Shown here: piece after piece, positions 53,367 to 61,636 of the stretch
Layout of the letters: the number at the start of each line of letters is the position of its first letter
Numbering within the stretch: the stretch's first letter is position 1
From: an uncultured Collinsella sp.
GTDB lineage: Bacteria; Actinomycetota; Coriobacteriia; Coriobacteriales; Coriobacteriaceae
Reading direction: 5' to 3'
Assembly: GCA_902493855.1 (NCBI GenBank)
Contig: CABUQV010000003.1
Coordinates: forward strand, 62,001 to 126,000
Length of the DNA stretch: 64,000 nucleotides
Position numbers and translations under genes: made by a program
Notes under the pieces: model-generated
Seen by the model: the letters and a program-made list of their open reading frames with translations, nothing else
Told to the model about the DNA's origin: nothing
Databases searched by the model: none

Positions 53367-54671
53367 CTACTGGTTGTCAGCAGCCGAGAAATCCATATCG
53401 AGCGAGGAAACGGCCCAGCCGATATGGTTGTCGGAGCGCACGAATTTGACGGTGTACTCCTGCTCGCCGCCCTTGGACAGCGAAGCCTTGACCTTGGCGG
53501 TCGTCTCGGTCATGGACTGATCCATGCCCTCGACGGACACGGTGGCGCCCTGAGGAATCGAGGAGATGATCATCGACTTGGCGTCCTCGGACAGGCTCGA
53601 GGCCAGGCAAGACTCGGCCTTTGCGGTGTCACCGTCGCCGGCAGCCTGGAACAGATCGGTAACGACAGACTCCTGGGACGGGAAGCCGAAGCCGCGCGTG
53701 TAGGCAAAGCCCAGACCGCCCGCGGCGATCAAAATGAGCAGAAGCAGCACGATGAAGACTTTGAGACCCGTGTGGCGATGGCGACGACGGACCTTGGCCT
53801 GCTTACGATCCTGACGGTCCTGCTGGACCATCTCGGACTCGGACAGCGTAAAGAAACCGGTGTCCGAGGGATCGGGCATAAACTGGCCGGTCGCGCCCGT
53901 AGGATCGAGCGGATCGACGGCAGGAGCGTCCATCGCGCGCGCCGGAGCCGTGGCCATAGCCGTCTGGGCAGACAGCGCGGCAAGCGAATCATGCACGCGG
54001 GCAAGCTCGTCGGCCTGCTCGGAGGTGAGCTGGTAGATGCCATCGGCAGTAGCGGCGTTAAAGGCGTCGAGTGCGTCGGAGGGACGGCCGGCGGCAGAAA
54101 GCGCCTGACCCATGCCGGCGTTGAGCGCGCGCGTGTCGTCACGGGGACCGGCAAAGTCGATAGCCGTACGGTAGGTCTCCACGGCATCCGCCGGACGGCC
54201 GAGCTTAATGAAGCAACGACCGAGCTCGCCGAGTGCGGCGGCAGGAGCCGGATTGGCGCCGTCGATGGCGGCCTGACGGAAGGCAGTACCCGCGTTGGCA
54301 TAGTCGCCCGACTGGAACAGCGCGTTACCCAGGCCCAGATAGGCCTTGAACGGCGTGGCATAGGAAGCATCCTGCGTAGCAGCAGAGAACGCCTGAGCGG
54401 CCGTCGTGTAGTCGCCCACGGCGGCGAGTGCCTTGCCGCGGTTGGTGAGCAGCGCGCCGCGCTTGCCGTAGGTGCCGTCATTGAGGGCAGCGGCGTAGGC
54501 CTCGGCGGCCTCGGCATACATGCCCAGGTGCATCAAGGCGTTGCCACGAAGGTGATCGGCCTCGCCCATAATCTCATCGGGAGTTTTTGCCGCCCCAAGC
54601 ATCTGGGCTGCAGCGGAAAAATCACCCGCGCGGTAAGCGGCGCGGCCCTGTTGGATCAGCTGGCTATTCAA
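53367..54671 (-). CDS. TPR-repeat membrane protein
   Basis: A 434-residue protein of unknown partner. The first 230 residues are tandem tetratricopeptide repeats (AYRAGDFSAAAQML, then EAYAAALNDGTYGKRGALLTNRGKALAAVGDY, and GNALFQSGDYANAGTAFRQA). A charged linker and RRRHRH come before one membrane helix (about 305-325, VFIVLLLLILIAAGGLGFAY). About 110 residues follow outside, resembling small DUF4878-type domains. The topology is thus TPRs inside and a small domain outside. The TTG at 54671 follows AAAGGGG. The cyclophilin gene lies 11 bases upstream, so the two are likely co-transcribed. Confidence 0.75.
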   Translation of the reverse strand: MNSQLIQQGRAAYRAGDFSAAAQMLGAAKTPDEIMGEADHLRGNALMHLGMYAEAAEAYAAALNDGTYGKRGALLTNRGKALAAVGDYTTAAQAFSAATQDASYATPFKAYLGLGNALFQSGDYANAGTAFRQAAIDGANPAPAAALGELGRCFIKLGRPADAVETYRTAIDFAGPRDDTRALNAGMGQALSAAGRPSDALDAFNAATADGIYQLTSEQADELARVHDSLAALSAQTAMATAPARAMDAPAVDPLDPTGATGQFMPDPSDTGFFTLSESEMVQQDRQDRKQAKVRRRHRHTGLKVFIVLLLLILIAAGGLGFAYTRGFGFPSQESVVTDLFQAAGDGDTAKAESCLASSLSEDAKSMIISSIPQGATVSVEGMDQSMTETTAKVKASLSKGGEQEYTVKFVRSDNHIGWAVSSLDMDFSAADNQ

Positions 54672-54682
54672 GGAAGTCCCCT

Positions 54683-55225
54683 TTACTCGTGAACGATCTC
54701 GACATGGACGATCTCGTCGCCGGCACGCAGCTGCGAAATCACATCGAGACCCTCGACCGTGGTACCAAAGACGGTGTAACCGGAATCGAGGTTATGCTGG
54801 GCACCCAGGCAGAAGTAGAACTGCGAACCCGCGGAATCGGGGTCCATGGAGCGTGCCATGGCAAGGGCACCATCGACATGGCTGTTGCGCGGATTGGTGG
54901 CAAACTCGCCCTTGATGCAGTAGCCGGGACCACCGGTACCGGGCATGCCGTCGGGGCCCTCAAGACCGGCAGCGACGTCGGCGCCGGACATATCGCGGGT
55001 ATTGGGGTCGCCGCCCTGAATGACAAAGCCGGGCACATAGCGATGGAACTTAAGGCCATCATAGAAACCCATCGTGGAAAGCTCGCAGAAGTTCGCGACA
55101 TGAATGGGAGCGCCCTCGCCGTCAAACTTGACCTTGATGGTACCCTTCGACGTCTCGATAACGGCGCACTCGTCGCCGGCAAGCTGATACTCGGGCGTGT
55201 AGAGCTCTTTCTTAAAACCAAACAT
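54683..55225 (-). CDS. Cyclophilin-type peptidyl-prolyl isomerase
   Basis: Cytosolic prolyl isomerase. The 180 residues show the family core: GEGAPIHVANFCELSTMGFYDGLKFHRYVPGFVIQGGDP, then GYCIKGEF and ALAMARSMDPDSAGSQFYFCLG. The catalytic Arg is in FHRYVP, and a Gln-rich GSQFYF segment is present. No signal peptide is visible. The ATG at 55225 follows GGAAGGAA. It leads the cyclophilin-TPR pair. Confidence 0.94.
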   Translation of the reverse strand: MFGFKKELYTPEYQLAGDECAVIETSKGTIKVKFDGEGAPIHVANFCELSTMGFYDGLKFHRYVPGFVIQGGDPNTRDMSGADVAAGLEGPDGMPGTGGPGYCIKGEFATNPRNSHVDGALAMARSMDPDSAGSQFYFCLGAQHNLDSGYTVFGTTVEGLDVISQLRAGDEIVHVEIVHE

Positions 55226-55332
55226 GTGGTTCCTTCCTCGTGCGTTTAAAGCATATTTGTACGAATTGTAGCAATAAGCATGCGCTTACATCAATTGCGC
55301 ACGTAGGTTATGCCGACTATGGCGAACTAATT

Positions 55333-56475
55333 TTAGGAACGCTGCTGCGGCTTCCAGGAACCCACATTGGCGTCGTACTGGTTCAGCGCGCTGTTGCCGC
55401 CCTGCGCGATGGGCGCCAGGATCTCGCTTTGGTGGGAACTCATCGACTCGCCATCGGGAATGGCCAGCGAGATGTCCCAACTCTGGCAGATCACGTCGAC
55501 ACGCTCGAACATCCACTCGGCAAGCTGCTTTAAGTGGGCGATGTCATCCGCATAGACCGTATCGTCCTGATACTTAAGGTTGCTGAGCTCATCTTGCGTC
55601 TTTTTGATCTGGTCGCGCAGGGCGTAGGCACTCTGCGACAGCTCCTGACGGGTGGACAGCGGCGATCGGAGATAGCCGTTGTTAAAGGAATCGATGACCT
55701 CGCCGATCTGGTCCTCGTCACCGTAGGACACGATGGTCTGATACAGACCGTCGAGCCTGGTATAGAGCTGATCATCGGTGAGCACGGTTTCTTCCTGGAC
55801 CACCTCGGCAGAATCGTCCTGCTTGGTATCGTCCTCATTCGCCTCGCCCTTTTGGCGCGTGGGGAAGGTCGTCTGCGCGGCCTGGCCAAACTGGTCATAG
55901 AAGCCAGGCATGACACCCATGGGATCGGTCGTCACGAACCAATAGGCACCACCGCAAACGACTGCAAGGACCACGATGACGATGAGCGGCTTGGGGATAT
56001 GACGCTTGTGCTTGTGATAGGCGTCCTCGTCGGGATGCACCTTGCGCTTGGGTTTTTGAGCATCGTCGTGCAGGGAAACCGGCGTGGGAATATCGACCTT
56101 GGGGATACCGAAATCCTTATCGAAAGCCGGCAGCACGCAAGTCTCGTTAGGATCGGCGGCGTCCGAAAGCACCGCAGCGGCAGAGGCGGGCGCATGCGGC
56201 ACCTCGGTATCGATCTGCTCTTGCGTTAGGCGCGGAAAGCCCGCCGTGCGGCCCGCTGCCAGGTCGGATGCGGCCGCGTCCTCGGAGAGGATGCCCGGAG
56301 CGGGGCGTCCGCATTTGGGGCACGTACGATCATGCGGAGAAAGACGGGCACCGCAGCCCTCACAGAACACGAACTCGGTGTGCTCGGGGCCATCGCCCGG
56401 ACCCACATAGGCGTTGCAGTAGGGGCAGAACGAGGCGCCGTCCTCGATAGTCTTAAGGCAATGCGGGCAGATCAC
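55333..56475 (-). CDS. Zinc-ribbon single-pass membrane protein of unknown function
   Basis: A 380-residue protein. Two zinc ribbons stand at the N-terminus (CPHCLKTIEDGASFCPYC and CEGCGARLSPHDRTCPKC). An acidic/proline-rich cytoplasmic region of about 90 residues and a basic stretch (KHKRHIPK) follow, before one membrane helix (PLIVIVVLAVVCGGAYWFV). The outer part of about 200 residues is mostly helical and acidic, with no catalytic motif that I recognise. The GTG at 56475 with GAGGA upstream is the better start; a TTG ten codons earlier is possible. It stands alone between the P-type ATPase and the cyclophilin. Confidence 0.7.
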   Translation of the reverse strand: MICPHCLKTIEDGASFCPYCNAYVGPGDGPEHTEFVFCEGCGARLSPHDRTCPKCGRPAPGILSEDAAASDLAAGRTAGFPRLTQEQIDTEVPHAPASAAAVLSDAADPNETCVLPAFDKDFGIPKVDIPTPVSLHDDAQKPKRKVHPDEDAYHKHKRHIPKPLIVIVVLAVVCGGAYWFVTTDPMGVMPGFYDQFGQAAQTTFPTRQKGEANEDDTKQDDSAEVVQEETVLTDDQLYTRLDGLYQTIVSYGDEDQIGEVIDSFNNGYLRSPLSTRQELSQSAYALRDQIKKTQDELSNLKYQDDTVYADDIAHLKQLAEWMFERVDVICQSWDISLAIPDGESMSSHQSEILAPIAQGGNSALNQYDANVGSWKPQQRS

Positions 56476-56578
56476 GGCATCCTCTTTTCGAAGCAATTCA
56501 AACAATCGAGGTTAGAGCATAACATCGCCACGGCCCCACAGGAACAAGGCACCAATTCAACATCGCCAGGGCGCGTAG

Positions 56579-59302
56579 CTACTTCTTCTTTTTGCTTGGC
56601 ATCGAGACTTTGATGCCTTGGGCGGACTTGGTCACGCGAGAGCGCTTGGCTCCGGTACTCTTCTTTTTCTTGGGCTGGGCCTGGGCCACGCCCTCGAGTG
56701 CGCGGGCCTCGGCCTCGCGAGCGGTGCGATCTTCGCGGCGCTGCGCCATGTCGGCGGCGACGCGCTTGGCAAAACGTTCGGCCGTCGAGCCCGTCGAGCT
56801 CACCTTGCCGCCACCGCGACCCAGGCGGACGCGCACACCGCGGCCAAAACCAGTTGCGGCATGACGACGACGCGGCTTGAGCGAATCCATCATCGTGGCG
56901 AGCTTAAAGAACACCGAGCAGGTAAAGACCACGATGACAGCCAAGATAACCATCTGACCCATCGACAGGTTGGCGATGGACAGCAGCCCCGGGAACCCGA
57001 TAACGCCCACCAAGATGCCGGCGACTACAAACACAAAGAGCACCACACGTAAGGGCGTGAGCGGCTGCGAGATCCGCCAGATCAGGCTGACGCTCGCCGC
57101 GCACGACGTAAGCAGGCACATCGTAGACAGCGTGAGCTGGCTAAAGCCAAACACGCGCGCCACAAAGATATCAAGCGCCGCAGCCAAAATGACCGCAATC
57201 GACGCTGGCAGTGCACGCTTGAGCACGTTGGTCAAAAACGCACCCTTCACGCGAGCATTGTTGGGCTCCAGGCCCAACACAAAGCCCGGCGCGCCGATGC
57301 AGAAGAAGTTGATGAGCGTCATCTGGATGGGCTCGAAGGGGTACGGCGGCAGCGCGATGCACAGCGCCGCCAGGCCCATCGAGAACAGCGTCTTGGTCAG
57401 GAACAGCGACGCCGAACGCTGCAGGTTGTTGATGGAGCGACGGCCCTCGGCCACCACGGCGGGCATCGAGGCAAAATCGTTGTCGACGAGTACGATCTCG
57501 GCCACGTTGCGCGCGGCATCGGAGCCGGCCGCCATGGCCACGGAGCAGTCGGCCTCCTTAAGCGCCAGCACGTCGTTGACGCCGTCGCCCGTCATGGCCA
57601 CGGTGTGCTCTCGGCGCTTGAGCGCCTGCACGAGCTCGCGCTTCTGCTGCGGGGTCACACGACCAAAGACATGGTAGCGGTCCACTGCGGCATCGAGCTT
57701 GGCCGGCGTATCGAGCGTCGTGGCGTCCACATAAGCGTCCGCCCCCGGCACGCCCACCACGCGCGCGATCGACGACACCGTACGCGGGTCGTCGCCACTG
57801 ATCACGTTGAGGGTCACGCCCTGCTCGTTAAAGTAGCCGATGGTCTCGGCCGCCGAGGTACGGATCTCGTCGCGGATGGTCACAAAGCCCACGGGCTCGG
57901 CCTCGCCCACCATATCGCCATCGGGCGTAAAGCCGTCCACGCGCGCCACCACGAGCACGCGGCAGGTATCGGCAAGCTCGGCCACCCGATTCTCGACCTG
58001 GGCAAACGCACGATCAGAGAGCACAAACTGCGCGGCGCCCATCACATAGGAGCCCTGCGCAAACGAAGCACCACTCCATTTTTTAGACGACGAGAACGGA
58101 ATGACCGACAGCGGCTCAGACACCTCGACCGGGCGATCGGCGTAATAGTTGAGCAGCGCCTGGCAGGTCTCGTTGGCATCGGCCGAAGTCGCACGCGCGA
58201 CGTTAGCCAGCGCAAAATCGAGCACCGTGGTATCGACGGGAACGGCCGCCTCGTCCGAGCCGGCGCCTAGGCTCACGCCCTCAACCGGCAGCGGATACGT
58301 GCCCTCGACCTCCATGCGGCCCGACGTGATGGTGCCCGTCTTGTCCAGGCACAGCACGTCGACGCGAGCGAGCGTCTCGATGCAGTAGAGCTGCTGCGCC
58401 AGCACCTTGCGGCGGGCCAGGCGCACCGTGGCGATGGCGAGCACCGACGAGGTCAGCAGCACCAGGCCTTGCGGGATCATGCCCAGCAGGGCGCCCACCG
58501 TGGACAGCAGCGCCGACGAAGGCACATGACCAGCCAACAGCTCGGAGAAACACCACGAAAGCGCGCTATCGCCCGGGGTTCCCGCGGCATCCCACAGCTC
58601 GCTCACACTCGAGGCAAACAACGCCAAACCGAGCGGGATCATGATGATGCTCGCAAAGCGCACGATGGCGTTAAGCGCGTTCATGATCTCGGAATTGACC
58701 TTTTTGACGTACTTGGCCTCGTTATTAATTTTGGCCACGTAGTTGTCGGCGCCGACATGAATCACGCGGGCGCGCAGCAGGCCCGAGTCGATAAAGCTAC
58801 CGCTCATGAGCTCGGAACCGGGCTGTTTCTTAATAAGGTCGCTCTCGCCCGTCAGCAGGCTCTCGTTCACGAGTGCCTCGCCCGAAACCACCACGGCGTC
58901 GGCGGGAATCTGGTCGCCGCGCCCCAAGCGAATGATGTCGTCGAGCACGATCTGGTCCAAGTCGAGCTCCACCTCGGCGCCGTCGCGCACCGCGATGGCC
59001 TTCTTGGAGGTCAGCAGCGTGAGCTTATCAACCATCTTCTTGGAACGCATGGACTGAATGACGCCAATGGCGGTATTGAGGAACACCACGAACAGGAACG
59101 TCAGATTCTTAAACGAACCGGTCAAAATGACCAGGAACGCCAAGATCACGTTGATCAAATTGAACAGCGTGCAGAGGTTCTCGATGATGAGCTCTTTGAC
59201 CGACTTGGTCTTGAGCTCCATGTTGCGGTTGATCTTACCGGCGGCGATGCGCTCCTCGACCTCGGCGGTCGAGAGTCCGCGCTCGATATCCGTTGCTGCC
59301 AT
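56579..59302 (-). CDS. P-type ATPase of the CtpE-like cation transporter group
   Basis: Membrane pump with about 907 residues. The phosphorylated Asp lies in LCLDKTGTITSG (about residue 320). SLLTGESD (actuator) and TGDGVNDVLALKEADCSVAM (hinge) are intact. The membrane segment before the P domain reads GMIPQGLVLLTSS, where calcium and many other P2 pumps have PEGL. There is no heavy-metal-binding domain. It best resembles the CtpE-like pumps of actinobacteria (some move calcium); the ion is not certain here. The C-terminus has a basic tail of about 100 residues ending in KKKK. The ATG at 59302 aligns with the family; a GTG at 59317 is the alternative. It lies just behind the tRNA-Arg terminator. 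Confidence 0.88.
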   Translation of the reverse strand: MAATDIERGLSTAEVEERIAAGKINRNMELKTKSVKELIIENLCTLFNLINVILAFLVILTGSFKNLTFLFVVFLNTAIGVIQSMRSKKMVDKLTLLTSKKAIAVRDGAEVELDLDQIVLDDIIRLGRGDQIPADAVVVSGEALVNESLLTGESDLIKKQPGSELMSGSFIDSGLLRARVIHVGADNYVAKINNEAKYVKKVNSEIMNALNAIVRFASIIMIPLGLALFASSVSELWDAAGTPGDSALSWCFSELLAGHVPSSALLSTVGALLGMIPQGLVLLTSSVLAIATVRLARRKVLAQQLYCIETLARVDVLCLDKTGTITSGRMEVEGTYPLPVEGVSLGAGSDEAAVPVDTTVLDFALANVARATSADANETCQALLNYYADRPVEVSEPLSVIPFSSSKKWSGASFAQGSYVMGAAQFVLSDRAFAQVENRVAELADTCRVLVVARVDGFTPDGDMVGEAEPVGFVTIRDEIRTSAAETIGYFNEQGVTLNVISGDDPRTVSSIARVVGVPGADAYVDATTLDTPAKLDAAVDRYHVFGRVTPQQKRELVQALKRREHTVAMTGDGVNDVLALKEADCSVAMAAGSDAARNVAEIVLVDNDFASMPAVVAEGRRSINNLQRSASLFLTKTLFSMGLAALCIALPPYPFEPIQMTLINFFCIGAPGFVLGLEPNNARVKGAFLTNVLKRALPASIAVILAAALDIFVARVFGFSQLTLSTMCLLTSCAASVSLIWRISQPLTPLRVVLFVFVVAGILVGVIGFPGLLSIANLSMGQMVILAVIVVFTCSVFFKLATMMDSLKPRRRHAATGFGRGVRVRLGRGGGKVSSTGSTAERFAKRVAADMAQRREDRTAREAEARALEGVAQAQPKKKKSTGAKRSRVTKSAQGIKVSMPSKKKK

Positions 59303-59330
59303 ACCACGTCCCATCACGTCGCGTCGGTAT

Positions 59331-59366
59331 AAGAAAAACCGCCCGGACCATGCGAGGTTCGGACGG
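59331..59366 (-). terminator. tRNA-Arg terminator
   Basis: On the minus strand an 11-bp stem with one mismatch (59356-59366 with 59339-59349) and a six-base loop is followed by TTTTTCTT (59331-59338). Confidence 0.85.
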
Positions 59367-59378
59367 TCTTACGTTCGA

Positions 59379-59455
59379 TGGTGCCCCATGTTGGATTCGA
59401 ACCAACGGCCTTCTGCTCCGGAGGCAGACGCTCTAATCCCCTGAGCTAATAGGGC
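59379..59455 (-). tRNA. tRNA-Arg (anticodon CCG)
   Basis: On the minus strand a 77-base cloverleaf with encoded CCA. The acceptor pair is GCCCTAT/ATGGGGC. The D stem is GCTC/GAGC. The anticodon stem TCTGC/GCAGA has the loop CTCCGGA (anticodon CCG), and the T arm contains GGTTCGAATCC. A terminator follows 12 bases later. Confidence 0.95.
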
Positions 59456-59586
59456 CAACGTTTGGCATTATACCCAAGTGCGCCACGGGCTATCAAAATA
59501 AAAGAAAAAGCTTTGCAATTCCGAGGAAGACGCGGCGCAACGGCCCACTTTAGAAGGCAAAAGCGAGTCGGATAGTATAAACTCTC

Positions 59587-59649
59587 ATGCACCATATATT
59601 CACGGCTCGCAATGCGGGCCGTTTTTGCAAAAGTTATCCATCGAGGTGA
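59587..59649 (+). CDS. Possible leader peptide of the aro operon
   Basis: A 20-codon frame starting at ATG 59587 lies directly behind a TATAAA (59576-59581), so it might be translated leaderless. It includes two Phe (codons 5 and 13) and one Tyr (codon 17). Its stop TGA (59647-59649) overlaps the ribosome site of aroF. The intrinsic terminator 59602-59626 lies inside it. Too short to be sure; the support is position and architecture only. Confidence 0.4.
   Translation: MHHIFTARNAGRFCKSYPSR
59602..59626 (+). terminator. Intrinsic terminator in the aroF leader (attenuator)
   Basis: A 9-bp stem (59602-59610 with 59614-59622, one G·U) with a three-base loop is followed by TTTTT (59622-59626), 33 bases before aroF. 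No upstream plus-strand gene needs it. Confidence 0.65.
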
Positions 59650-59659
59650 GAGGCACACC

Positions 59660-60682
59660 ATGATTGCAATTCTAAAGCAGAGCGCCAGCGACGAGGCCGT
59701 CAGCCATATCGTCAGGTGGATTGAGAAAAAAGGCCTGAAGACCGACGTCTCGCGCGGCGAGAACGAGACGATTATCGGCCTGGTGGGCGATACGACCAAG
59801 ATCGACCCGTTCCTGCTCGAGTCCATGGATGTCGTCGAGCGCGTGCAGCGCGTCTCCGAGCCGTTCAAGCGCGCCAACCGCAAGTTCCACCCCGAGGACT
59901 CCGTCATCGACTGCGGTCACGGCGTCAAGATCGGCGGCGACCAGTTCCAGGTCATCGCCGGTCCCTGCTCCGTCGAGGGCGAGAACCTCATCCGCATCGC
60001 ACGCCGCGTAAAGGCCGCCGGCGCCACGATGCTGCGCGGTGGCGCCTACAAGCCCCGCACCTCCCCCTACGCCTACCAGGGCATGGGCCCCGCCGGCCTC
60101 GACCTGCTGTGCGAGGCGTCTGCCGAGCTCGACATGCCGATCGTCACCGAGATCATGGACCCTCGCGACGTGCAGGTCTTCTTGGACAAGAAGATTGACG
60201 TCATGCAGATCGGCGCCCGCAACGCCCAGAACTTCCCCCTGCTCAAGGAGGTCGGCAAGACCCAGACTCCGATCCTGCTCAAGCGCGGCATGTCCGGCAC
60301 GATTGATGAGCTGCTCATGGCCGCCGAGTACATCATGAGCGAGGGCAACGACAACGTCATCCTGTGCGAGCGCGGCATCCGCACCTTCGAGACCCGTACC
60401 CGCAACACCTTCGACCTCAACGCCGTGCCGGTGCTGCACCACCTTTCGCACCTGCCCGTCGTCGCCGACCCCAGCCACGCCACCGGCTACACCCGCTATG
60501 TTGAGCCCATGGCGCTTGCCGCGACCGCCTGCGGTGCCAACGGCCTGGAGATCGAGGTCCACGACGAGCCGAGCCGCGCCTGGTCCGACGGCGCCCAGGC
60601 CCTCACCCCCGATCAGTTCGACGACACCATGCGCCGCATCCGCGCCATCCGCGAGGTTGTCTGCCAAGAGACCATGGAGTAG
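59660..60682 (+). CDS. aroF: 3-deoxy-7-phosphoheptulonate (DAHP) synthase, type I-beta with N-terminal regulatory domain
   Basis: First enzyme of the shikimate pathway, joining PEP and erythrose 4-phosphate. The 340 residues begin with a ferredoxin-like regulatory domain (about 1-70, MIAILKQSASDEAVSHIVRW), which in Thermotoga-type enzymes binds Tyr or Phe. The barrel then shows VIAGPCSVEGE, GGAYKPRTSPYAYQG, and HHLSHLPVVADPSHATGYT. The ATG at 59660 follows GAGGTGAGAGG. It opens aroF-tyrA-aroB-aroA and has a terminator-containing leader. Confidence 0.95.
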   Translation: MIAILKQSASDEAVSHIVRWIEKKGLKTDVSRGENETIIGLVGDTTKIDPFLLESMDVVERVQRVSEPFKRANRKFHPEDSVIDCGHGVKIGGDQFQVIAGPCSVEGENLIRIARRVKAAGATMLRGGAYKPRTSPYAYQGMGPAGLDLLCEASAELDMPIVTEIMDPRDVQVFLDKKIDVMQIGARNAQNFPLLKEVGKTQTPILLKRGMSGTIDELLMAAEYIMSEGNDNVILCERGIRTFETRTRNTFDLNAVPVLHHLSHLPVVADPSHATGYTRYVEPMALAATACGANGLEIEVHDEPSRAWSDGAQALTPDQFDDTMRRIRAIREVVCQETME

Positions 60683-60685
60683 CCC

Positions 60686-61600
60686 ATGGGTACGGTGAGA
60701 AACGCGCGCGTTAACCAGGGCGGCCCCAAGTGCGCCGGCATCGTGGGCCTGGGCCTCATCGGCGGCAGTTTTGCCCGCGGCTATGCGCAGGCGGGCGTCC
60801 GCGTGCTGGCCTGGGACCCCGATGACGATGTCATGACGGCCGCCAGCATGGGCACTGTCGCCGGAGAGCTCAACGACAAGACACTCGGCGAATGCGACAT
60901 CATCGTCCTGGCTTGCTACCCCGAGGCCTGCATCGAGTGGCTCGAGGCGCATGCCCAGGCCCTCGCCGACGCCACCGACACCGAGGCCATCATGGGTCCC
61001 GTAGTGATCGACACCGTGGGCGTCAAGGGCATCGTGTGCGAACGTGCCTTTGAGCTTGCCCGTAAGCACGGCTTTTACTTTGTGGGCGCACACCCCATGG
61101 CGGGCACGCAGTACTCGGGCTACGCACACTCCCGCGCCGACCTGTTCCAGGGCGCGCCACTCGTGCTCGTGCCGCCCGCGGTGGACGATGCGCTCAAACT
61201 GGAGCTTTTGGGCCAGGTGCGCGAGATGGTGCGCCCCTTGGGCTTTGGCAAGTTCACCGTGACCAGCGCCGCCGAGCACGACCGCGTCATCGCCTTCACG
61301 AGCCAGCTTGCGCACGTGGTGTCCAACGCCTACGTAAAGAGCCCCACTGCCCAGGTCCACCACGGCTTTTCGGCCGGTAGCTACCGCGATCTCACCCGCG
61401 TGGCGCACCTCAACCCGCAAATGTGGTCCGAGCTCATGATCGACGACGCCGACGCGCTCGCCTTCGAGATCGACCATCTAATCGAGTCGCTTGGCGCCTA
61501 CAGCCGTGCGCTCAAGAACCGCGACCAGCGCTATCTGGAGAATCTCCTTGCCGAGGGCGACCGCATTAAGCGCGCGCTCGACGACGAGGCCTCCCACTAG
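60686..61600 (+). CDS. tyrA: Prephenate dehydrogenase
   Basis: Oxidatively decarboxylates prephenate to hydroxyphenylpyruvate for tyrosine. The 304 residues begin with a short basic tail and the NAD motif GIVGLGLIGGSFARGYAQAG. Later FVGAHPMAGTQYSGYAHSRADLFQGA and SAAEHDRVIAFTSQLAHVVSNA are the catalytic segments with the key His residues. There is no fused ACT or chorismate-mutase domain, so feedback control is likely at aroF. The ATG at 60686 is three bases after aroF. Arogenate preference cannot be excluded. Confidence 0.93.
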   Translation: MGTVRNARVNQGGPKCAGIVGLGLIGGSFARGYAQAGVRVLAWDPDDDVMTAASMGTVAGELNDKTLGECDIIVLACYPEACIEWLEAHAQALADATDTEAIMGPVVIDTVGVKGIVCERAFELARKHGFYFVGAHPMAGTQYSGYAHSRADLFQGAPLVLVPPAVDDALKLELLGQVREMVRPLGFGKFTVTSAAEHDRVIAFTSQLAHVVSNAYVKSPTAQVHHGFSAGSYRDLTRVAHLNPQMWSELMIDDADALAFEIDHLIESLGAYSRALKNRDQRYLENLLAEGDRIKRALDDEASH

Positions 61601-61636
61601 ACCACCTATCACGCCAGGTCGAAAGGACCGAAGCTT

